The notes below the pieces were generated by a model, which was given only the letters and a program-made list of their open reading frames with translations, was not told the DNA's origin and made no database searches. This document shows, piece after piece, positions 1 to 6,925 of a stretch of 33,428 nt of DNA (position 1 is its first letter; every line of letters begins with the position of its first letter). The position numbers and the translations under genes were made by a program. Origin of the DNA: Pseudomonadota bacterium (lineage in GTDB: Bacteria > Myxococcota_A > UBA9042); assembly GCA_005792545.1 (NCBI GenBank), contig SXRM01000237.1, forward strand, positions 1 to 33,428, given 5' to 3'.

Positions 1-534
1 GTCGAGCAAGCCGCGCACCTGCTCGGCATAGGCGTCGTGGACCTGGGCCCACGTGACCGCACGAAAAGCCGGGTCGTTGACCTGAGGCGACAGCGACAAG
101 GTCTTGTTCAGCGGCCCGATCGAGCCGACGACAAACCGCGGCGTGCCCGTCCGCTCGCGCCACTTGTCGGTCTGCACGCGGGCGATGCGCGCCGCGGCCT
201 CGTTGATGGCATAGGCCAGATGCTCGGTACCGTAATCCGCCTGAGCGATGGTCGTCGCGGTAAACGTATTCGTTTCGACGAGATCCGCGCCGGCGGCGAG
301 ATACAGGTCGTGCACTTCGGCAACCACGTCGGGGCGCGTCAGACACAGCAGGTCGGTATTGCCCCTGAGGTCACGCTGGTGGTCGCGCAGCAACTCGCCG
401 CGAAAGTCGACCTCGTCCAGACCGCGCCGCTGCACCATGGTCCCGGTGGCGCCGTCGAGAAACAGCAACCGACGGGCAAGGATATCGTCGAGGTCCGCGA
501 CGACGCGCGGTTCAATCCAGGGCAGCTCGGTCAT
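1..534 (-). CDS. metH: Methionine synthase (cobalamin-dependent), N-terminal part, cut by window edge
   Basis: The frame read leftward from the ATG at 532-534 is open for 178 codons and runs off the window edge. It matches the homocysteine-binding N-terminal domain of B12-dependent methionine synthase, which transfers a methyl group from 5-methyltetrahydrofolate to homocysteine in the cytoplasm. Visible marks are LDGATGTMVQ (about residues 26-35), DFRGELL, GNTDLL followed by LTRPDVV, the segment GADLVETNTF (about 82-91), and GSIGPLNKTLSLSP near the cut. The zinc-ligand cysteines, the pterin domain and the B12 domain would lie outside the window, so a short stand-alone homocysteine methyltransferase cannot be excluded. 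The GNTD and TLSLSP signatures favour MetH. No strong ribosome-binding site is seen, but a promoter lies about 40 bases upstream. Confidence 0.9.
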   Translation of the reverse strand, partial: MTELPWIEPRVVADLDDILARRLLFLDGATGTMVQRRGLDEVDFRGELLRDHQRDLRGNTDLLCLTRPDVVAEVHDLYLAAGADLVETNTFTATTIAQADYGTEHLAYAINEAAARIARVQTDKWRERTGTPRFVVGSIGPLNKTLSLSPQVNDPAFRAVTWAQVHDAYAEQVRGLLD

Positions 535-573
535 CGAACACTCAGAGTCCCGGCGCCGACGACGGGCCGGACA

Positions 574-601
574 TTATCGGCATGTGCGGCGAAGCGGCAA
601 G
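574..601 (-). promoter_or_regulatory. Candidate sigma70 promoter for metH
   Basis: Read on the minus strand, TTGCCG (601-596) is followed after 16 bases by GATAAT (579-574). Transcription would start near 567, giving a leader of about 33 bases before the metH ATG. The -10 matches the consensus at five of six positions. No cobalamin or SAH riboswitch was recognised in the short leader. Confidence 0.5.
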
Positions 602-655
602 GCAGAAGGCAACGATTGTGCATGGGGATGACACCAATTCGCTTTCAGGTGTGGC

Positions 656-795
656 TAAGGGACTGCAAAACAATGAGTTGAACACTCTCGACACAAGACG
701 GAGCCGCGAGTCGGCCTGCGAGGCCGCGAGTTGGCGACCCACGAAGCAAGCAAGAGGGCAGGAGAAATGATTGAGTAAATCATTTCCAGGCCCTA
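656..795 (-). repeat. 3'-end repeat, copy A, starting at the stop codon of the TSP3 gene
   Basis: Read on the minus strand from the TAG at 795-793, this block aligns with 33138-33294 on the plus strand. The first 20 bases, TAGGGCCTGGAAATGATTTA, differ at one position from the other copy. A core of 53 bases (752-700) has about five mismatches. A tail (687-656) with GTTCAACT and TTGTTTT is also shared. The core contains a small hairpin (CGGCCT/AGGCCG) between two CTCGCGGC direct repeats. Copy A alone has a further perfect hairpin at 765-785 (AAATGATT, 5-base loop, AATCATTT). No protein is apparent in it. It lies in the interval shared with the metH promoter side. Its role could be transcript 3'-end formation or a recombination tract. 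Confidence 0.8.
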
Positions 796-3700
796 ACGAC
801 TTTCAGACCGTGCGCTCGGCCCGCCGACGATGCGATCCGGTGGGCCGTACTTGACCATCGCAAAGGGCCGCGCCGCTGGCACGCCAGCCCCCGGCCACAG
901 CCCGACGGTCGTGCCGGCGGTCAGGTAGATGCCTTCGTCGATAGGGAAGTTGAGGCTGAACGCCGCCTCCAGCTTTTCATCGTTGCGGTCGCCAAACGGC
1001 TTGAGCAGCGGCGTCTCGTGGGTCACGCCGAGGTCCAACCAAGCACCGTCGGGCATCCAAGGGTTCTTCCAGTTGCCGCGCACGACCGTGGGATTGAGGC
1101 TGCCGGCGACGCTCCAGCGAAAGGCCGGGCCGTCGTCGACCTTGAACATGCTGCGTGTGGTCTGAAACCGCGCGGCCGCGGTCATCGCAAACCGCCACGG
1201 TCCCCACTGGCCGGACACGATCGCCCCCGGCTGAAACGTGGGACCCGGCCGCCCGAGGTACTGCACGGGATCACCGGCCGGGATGGTGGCCCACAGCATC
1301 GCGGCGTAACCCCAGTCGCCGACGCGGTCCGGCTGGAATACGTACTTGGCGCCAACCGCGATGTCGGCAATCGCCGGGTCGGCCGGCAGCCTGCCGGAGT
1401 CCTGGCCAAAAAGGCTCGGTCGCTCCGCCACTTGCCACAAGCTGACCGGAACTACGACGCCTAGCGTCAGGTGGTCGAACATGCGCATCGCCAGGCCCGC
1501 GTCCATCTGCAAGCGGCTCTCGACCAGCGGGCGCAGCACCTTGGACTCGCTGCCCACGACGAGCGGGCGCCACGCGTACTGCATCTGCCCGCCAGCGTAG
1601 ATGCCGTGAAGCTCCAACTCGCGGGCCGACTCGGTCAGCGCAATGCCAGTGCCGTCGAGCGTCGGCCGGCCGCCGGTGATGTCGATCGGCTCCAGCGCCG
1701 CCACCGGCAGCGTGACCAGGCCAAGCAGCATGGTGACCATAACAGCGCGCCGACGACGCACCAGCACCACCACTGCCACTGCCAGCAACAGCGCAATCAG
1801 CCACGAACCGCCGGCATCGCCTGGGCCAGCCGAGCAAGCCGACAGCGGCGACGTGCCGCGAATCTCTGCGCCGTACTCCAAGGTGTCGCCGTCGTCGGCG
1901 GGGTCCAGCGGATTTGTGCGCAATTCCAACACTTCGATGCCATCGTTCAGGCCACCGGCGTCGGTGTCTGCCGCGCGCGAGTTGGTCCGGTAGACCAGGA
2001 TCTCGTCGCCGTCCGGCAGGCGGTCGCCATCGCTATCGGTGTCGCGGTAGTCGGGCTTGCCGTCGCCATCGCTGTCGAGGGGAACTTGCGCAAGCCCGGG
2101 CTCGCTGCCGTTTTCGAGCTTGTCGGGAACCAGATCGTCGTCGCTGTCGGCGTCGCGCGCATCGATATTGCCGTCGCCGTCGCTGTCCAGCGGCGCCACC
2201 GGATTCTGCACTTCGACGTTGTCCCAAATGCCATCGGCATCGCTGTCGGCCTTGAGCGGATCCAGACCCAGCGCGACCTCAATGGCGTTGGCCAGCGAAT
2301 CGCCGTCAAAGTCACCGTCGTTGACGCCGTCGTCTCCGGGGTTTTCAGGGTCGGTTTCGCCCTGGTCGACCTTGCCGTCGCGGCTGAAATCCTCCTGGCC
2401 ATCGGGCAACCCAGCGCGGTCGCTGTCGGCAACGCGCCCCAAAGTGCGGGTGGTCATGTCCTTGTCGGCGATGAACACGCCCGAGCCCACCGACGTCGCT
2501 TGCGGGTTGGGCAGCGTCGACGCGGTGAGCCCGATCTCGGTACCGTCGTACAAGCCGTCACCGTCACTGTCCTCATCCAGCGCATCGACGAGGCCATCGC
2601 CGTCGCTGTCGAAGGCCCAGTTCGCCTCCCTACCATCGGGCACGCCGTCGTCGTCGCTATCGGCGTCATTGGCCTTGGTCTTGAGCACGGCCTCCGCCGC
2701 ATCGCCAATGCCGTCGCCGTCCCCGTCGGGGGCGCTCGATTGCTTGGCTGGGTCGAGCGGGTCGCCCTCGCCAGCATCGATGGCGCCGTTGCGGTTGCCA
2801 TCCTCGTAGCCGTCGCCTTGCCCATCGCGGTCGGTGTCCGGCGCCAAGGGCAGGGTCTTGGTGTTGGGTTGGGCATCTGCAGTGAAGGCCCCTTTGCCCG
2901 CATCTGTTCCGCTGATCTTGAGCCCGGCACTGGCCTCGACCGCCTTGGTCGCGCCGATTTCGGTGCCGTCGGCCACGCCATCGTCGTCGCTGTCGCAGTC
3001 GCGCGCGCCGGGCAATCCGTCGCCGTCGCTGTCGAACAGCGCATTGACCTCCGCGCCATCGGCGACGCCGTCGTCGTCCGAGTCGCGGTCCACTGAACTC
3101 GTGCCGGCGCGCAACTCTTCGGCGTCGGCCAGACCATCGCCATCGGTGTCGCTCACCTTGCCGACGCTCAGGGGATCCTCCGGGTCGCTCTCGCCGGGAT
3201 CCAGCCGCCCGTTGCCGTTGGGATCTTCCAGGCCATCGCGCAGGCCATCGCCATCCGAGTCGAGCCGCAGCGGGTTGGTCGCCGTGGTCGGGTCCTCGTC
3301 AGGGCTGAAGTTGTGGCGAAGCAGCCAGGTCGCTTTGGCGGTCGCCGCGACGTTGCGCTCGGTCCCGTCCGACAGTCCGTCGTTGTCGCTGTCGGCGTCG
3401 TTGCCGCAGGGTGCGCCATCGCGATCCGGGTCCAACGTGCCGTTCCACTCGTTGCCATCGAAGACACCGTCATCGTCGCTGTCGGCGTCGTTGGGGTCGC
3501 TGCCGACGACCTTCTCTTCCGCGTCCGCGAGCCCGTCGTTGTCGGCGTCCGGCATGGTGCCAGTCGAACTACCAAGCGTAGGGTTCGACTCGCCATCGGC
3601 TACCTGCAACTTGCCGTCGTGATTCCAGTCTTCGGCGCCGTCGCGCACGCCGTCGTTGTCGCTGTCTGCAGCGTCCGGATTGGTGGTGCTGCTCGGATCC

Positions 3701-6700
3701 GCGTCGGCTTGGAAAGCGCGCGCGGCGAGATCGGTATGGCTGTCGAGTTTGCCGGCGACCAGGCCTGCCTCGACGCTGTCCCACACGCCATCGTTGTCGC
3801 GGTCGGCATCCAAGGGCCCAATCAGGCCATCGCCGTCGCCATCGACCGGCGGCTCGGCACCGTCCGCGAGGCCGTCGTCGTCCGAGTCGCGGTCCAGCGC
3901 CGACGTGCCCAATTGCACCTCCGGCCCGTCCAGCATGCCGTCGCCGTCGCTGTCGGGGTTGGTGCGTCCAGTGCCCTTGTTTTTTTCGTCAGCGTCCGGC
4001 AGCTCGTCGCCGTCGCTGTCCAAGGACCGGTAGTCGGCCTCGCCATTGCCATCAGTGTCCTTAGGTGGCGTTTTCCAGTCGGCGTCGCCCGCTTCCTCTT
4101 TGTCGAGCCAGCCGTCGCCATCGCTGTCGTCGTCCTTGGCGTCAGGCGTTCCATCGCCGTCGGTGTCCACAGCCTGCCCGCCTGGGGCCTCGTGGCCGTC
4201 GGCGATGCTGTCGCCGTCGTGGTCGGGGTTCTTGGGGTCCAAGCCAATCTTGATTTCGACGGGGTTCTTGAGCCCGTCGCCGTCGAGGTCCCCGGCGGTG
4301 TCGTCGGCCGGGTCCAACGCGTTGGTGCCGTCTTGAACCTCTTCGCCGTCCGCTGTGCCGCCCTTGTCTGTATCGGCGAGGTTGGGGTCGGTTTCGCCCG
4401 CGTCGACTTTGCCGTTCTTGTTCTTGTCCTCGCCGGCATCGAACAGACCGTCGCCGTCGCTGTCCTTGGCCAGGGGGTTGGTCTTGGTCGCGGGATCGGC
4501 GTCGCCGCCTTTGCCAATCTCCAGCCCGTCACCAAGGCCGTCGCCGTCGCTGTCCGCCAGCACCGGATTGGTCTCGTTGCTGTCGACCTTGCCGTTCTTG
4601 TTGGGGTCTTCGGCCGAGTCATTCAGGCCGTCTCCGTCCGTGTCCGCGGCTTTCGGGTTGGTCGTCGTATTGGTGTCGGCGTCGCCTTTCTTGCCCAGCT
4701 CCAGGCCATCGGGCAGCCCGTCGCCGTCGGTATCGACGACCAGCGCATTGGTGCCGTAGAAGTTGACTTCAAGACCGTCGTTGACGCCATCGCCGTCGCT
4801 GTCGGGTTGGGTCGGATCCGATTCGCCAGCGCTCTTGTCCCAGTTGCCGTTCTTGTTGGCGTCTTCGTTGCCGTCCGGCAGGCTATCGCCGTCACTGTCG
4901 CTCTTCTTGGGATTGGATTCGCCGGCCTCGACCAGACCGTTCTTGTTCTTGTCTTCGACGCCATCGTTGATGCCGTCGCCGTCGCTGTCTGCCGCGTTGG
5001 GGTCGCTGCCAGCAAACGCCGGGAACTTGCCACCGTACTTGGCATTGACCTCAATGCTGTCGAGGATGCCGTCGCCATCGCTGTCTTTGGCGCGCGGGTT
5101 GGTTGAATTAGCTACCGGCAGGCCTTTGTCGTCCGGTTTCTTGACGCTGTACTCCTGCAGGTTGGTCAGGCCATCGCCATCGCTGTCCAGCGGCCCGTCG
5201 CTGGCGTCGAGCGGCAATAGCGGCGGGCCCTCGCCGGCCTTGGCCGCAAACTTGGACTCCCAGCCGTCGTCCATGCCGTCGCCGTCGGTGTCTTTCTTGG
5301 TTGGATCGGTTTCGCCGAGTTGGGCGTCCCACTTGCCGTTGTGGTTGGCGTCCTCGACGCCGTCGAGCAGGGTGTCGCCGTCGGTGTCGAAGGCGAACAC
5401 ATCGGTTTGAGTCTTGGGGTCCACATCGGGCTGGAACGGGATGGCCGTTGCCTTGGGATCCTTGGGCGAAACCTGCGCCGCAGTCATCGATAATTCGACC
5501 GCATCGCTCAACTGGTCGGCATCGGTGTCATACAGCAGCGGGCTGGTGCCGCCGGTGACCGCAAAAGACGTACCATCGGTCGAAACGCCGCCCTCGTTGC
5601 CATCCAGGATGCCGTCGTCGTCGGTGTCCGCGTCTTTGCCGTTGGTGATCAGCCGGTCCTTGAGCGGCAGTGCCTCTTGACCGTCATCGATCTTGTCACC
5701 GTCGCCGTCGCCGTCCGCTGGATTGGTCTTGGTGATGGCGTTTTCGTACTGCGTCGACAGTCCGTCGCCATCTGGGTCCTTGCCGGCGTCGTCTGCTTTG
5801 ACCTTGGGGTCAGTACCGTCGCTCAGTTCGACCGGGTCGAATACGCCGCCGCCGTCGCTATCGGCCAGCAGCGGGCTGGTACCCAGACCGACCTCTTTGC
5901 CGTCATTGAGCGTATCCCAATCGGTGTCGGCGACTAGCGGCAAGGTCTTGTGGGTGTTCACTTCCGCACCGTCCGCCAGCCCGTCGCCGTCTGTGTCGGG
6001 CTTGAGGGGGTCGGTTTTCGCGGCCGGGCTGACCTCCGTACCGTCGAGCAGACCGTCGGCGTCGGTGTCGGCGACATCGGGCTTGGTCTTGTACTTAGTT
6101 ACCTCTTCGCCATCTTCCAGACCGTCGTTGTCGGAGTCTTTGGCGAACCGATTGGTGTTGTAGAGGTTGAGTTCCTTCCAATCGGAAAGGCCGTCGCTGT
6201 CGTTGTCCTTGCTGTCGTCGCTGGGGTCGGTCGGATTGGTGCCATCGATCAACACTTCGGCGCCGTCGTCGCTAAAACCATTGTCGGTGTCCACCTGCAG
6301 CGGATTGCTCTTGGTCACCTGCAGCTCAATGTTGTCCGGCAGGCCGTCGCCGTCGGTGTCGACTTTGACCGGACTGGTCTTGAACTTGGTCACTTCGGCG
6401 TGGTCGGTCAGGAAGTCGCCGTCGGTGTCGGCCTTGAGCGGATTGGTCGCCGGCAGGTTGCCGGCCGGCTTGAGCTCCTCTTTGTCGAGCAAGCCGTCGC
6501 CGTCCGTATCTTTGAGGGTCGGATCGGTCGCCGCATCGTGTTCCTCGCCGTTTTCCAGACCGTCGCCGTCGGGATCGCCGGTAGGCCCTTGCCCAAGATT
6601 GCCGAAGTAGCTGACTTCCCAAGCATCGTCCAGGCCATCGGCATCGGCATCTACAGGCGCGGCGCCGGCAGCGCTGGCGGCAAAAACCGCGACCGCGCAA

Positions 6701-6762
6701 CAGACGATTGCGGCGCAGGTGCGTGCAGCGGACAACAGAAACGGCGGGCGGATGACCTTCAT
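793..6762 (-). CDS. Giant TSP3-repeat (calcium-binding) surface protein with C-terminal outer-membrane barrel-like domain
   Basis: A 1989-aa exported protein. I chose the ATG at 6762 because it opens a classic Sec signal peptide (MKVIRPP, then a hydrophobic stretch, cleavage near residue 36). The longer in-frame ATG at 6939 adds a charged tail without signal character and overlaps the divergent gene. Residues about 37-1625 are roughly 60 units of the thrombospondin type 3 kind (D-x-D-x-D-G-x-x-D, ending in Glu), each expected to bind Ca2+. Residues 1643-1672 form a Cys, a hydrophobic segment and RRRR, like MYXO-CTERM or GlyGly-CTERM sorting tags. A second signal-like segment follows at once (MVTMLLGLV to AALEP, from residue 1675, nt 1740). 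The last 300 residues have alternating beta-strand patterns (LTLGVVVPVSLWQ, DIAVGAKYVF) like the barrel part of delta-proteobacterial OmpA-type proteins. The frame is unbroken. Whether it is made as one chain is unknown. Confidence 0.88.
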   Translation of the reverse strand: MKVIRPPFLLSAARTCAAIVCCAVAVFAASAAGAAPVDADADGLDDAWEVSYFGNLGQGPTGDPDGDGLENGEEHDAATDPTLKDTDGDGLLDKEELKPAGNLPATNPLKADTDGDFLTDHAEVTKFKTSPVKVDTDGDGLPDNIELQVTKSNPLQVDTDNGFSDDGAEVLIDGTNPTDPSDDSKDNDSDGLSDWKELNLYNTNRFAKDSDNDGLEDGEEVTKYKTKPDVADTDADGLLDGTEVSPAAKTDPLKPDTDGDGLADGAEVNTHKTLPLVADTDWDTLNDGKEVGLGTSPLLADSDGGGVFDPVELSDGTDPKVKADDAGKDPDGDGLSTQYENAITKTNPADGDGDGDKIDDGQEALPLKDRLITNGKDADTDDDGILDGNEGGVSTDGTSFAVTGGTSPLLYDTDADQLSDAVELSMTAAQVSPKDPKATAIPFQPDVDPKTQTDVFAFDTDGDTLLDGVEDANHNGKWDAQLGETDPTKKDTDGDGMDDGWESKFAAKAGEGPPLLPLDASDGPLDSDGDGLTNLQEYSVKKPDDKGLPVANSTNPRAKDSDGDGILDSIEVNAKYGGKFPAFAGSDPNAADSDGDGINDGVEDKNKNGLVEAGESNPKKSDSDGDSLPDGNEDANKNGNWDKSAGESDPTQPDSDGDGVNDGLEVNFYGTNALVVDTDGDGLPDGLELGKKGDADTNTTTNPKAADTDGDGLNDSAEDPNKNGKVDSNETNPVLADSDGDGLGDGLEIGKGGDADPATKTNPLAKDSDGDGLFDAGEDKNKNGKVDAGETDPNLADTDKGGTADGEEVQDGTNALDPADDTAGDLDGDGLKNPVEIKIGLDPKNPDHDGDSIADGHEAPGGQAVDTDGDGTPDAKDDDSDGDGWLDKEEAGDADWKTPPKDTDGNGEADYRSLDSDGDELPDADEKNKGTGRTNPDSDGDGMLDGPEVQLGTSALDRDSDDDGLADGAEPPVDGDGDGLIGPLDADRDNDGVWDSVEAGLVAGKLDSHTDLAARAFQADADPSSTTNPDAADSDNDGVRDGAEDWNHDGKLQVADGESNPTLGSSTGTMPDADNDGLADAEEKVVGSDPNDADSDDDGVFDGNEWNGTLDPDRDGAPCGNDADSDNDGLSDGTERNVAATAKATWLLRHNFSPDEDPTTATNPLRLDSDGDGLRDGLEDPNGNGRLDPGESDPEDPLSVGKVSDTDGDGLADAEELRAGTSSVDRDSDDDGVADGAEVNALFDSDGDGLPGARDCDSDDDGVADGTEIGATKAVEASAGLKISGTDAGKGAFTADAQPNTKTLPLAPDTDRDGQGDGYEDGNRNGAIDAGEGDPLDPAKQSSAPDGDGDGIGDAAEAVLKTKANDADSDDDGVPDGREANWAFDSDGDGLVDALDEDSDGDGLYDGTEIGLTASTLPNPQATSVGSGVFIADKDMTTRTLGRVADSDRAGLPDGQEDFSRDGKVDQGETDPENPGDDGVNDGDFDGDSLANAIEVALGLDPLKADSDADGIWDNVEVQNPVAPLDSDGDGNIDARDADSDDDLVPDKLENGSEPGLAQVPLDSDGDGKPDYRDTDSDGDRLPDGDEILVYRTNSRAADTDAGGLNDGIEVLELRTNPLDPADDGDTLEYGAEIRGTSPLSACSAGPGDAGGSWLIALLLAVAVVVLVRRRRAVMVTMLLGLVTLPVAALEPIDITGGRPTLDGTGIALTESARELELHGIYAGGQMQYAWRPLVVGSESKVLRPLVESRLQMDAGLAMRMFDHLTLGVVVPVSLWQVAERPSLFGQDSGRLPADPAIADIAVGAKYVFQPDRVGDWGYAAMLWATIPAGDPVQYLGRPGPTFQPGAIVSGQWGPWRFAMTAAARFQTTRSMFKVDDGPAFRWSVAGSLNPTVVRGNWKNPWMPDGAWLDLGVTHETPLLKPFGDRNDEKLEAAFSLNFPIDEGIYLTAGTTVGLWPGAGVPAARPFAMVKYGPPDRIVGGPSARSESR

Positions 6763-6925
6763 GCCGGTATGGTGGCGCGCGGCGGGCGCGAGAGCAAGCA
6801 CCTGTCCGAATCGCCTGTGACGCCAAGCTATTTTTGGTGATCGCGGTGCACCTGTGGCGCGGTTGCATTGGCCGCCAACGCGGCACAGACTTGCGCCCCG
6901 CGCCGCCGGGCGCGACCGAGGCCTT

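Noticed and set aside
656-795. Integron attC site at the TSP3 stop codon
   Set aside because: GTTCAAC and GTTAGGG elements are present, but in the wrong order for RYYYAAC...GTTRRRY. There is no integrase and no run of cassettes.
1471-5106. Long plus-strand open frames opposite the TSP3 gene (1471-3096, 3313-5106, also 5950-6840)
   Set aside because: Their products are low-complexity Val/Ala/Gly repeats that simply mirror the Asp-rich repeat codons of the minus-strand gene in GC-rich DNA.
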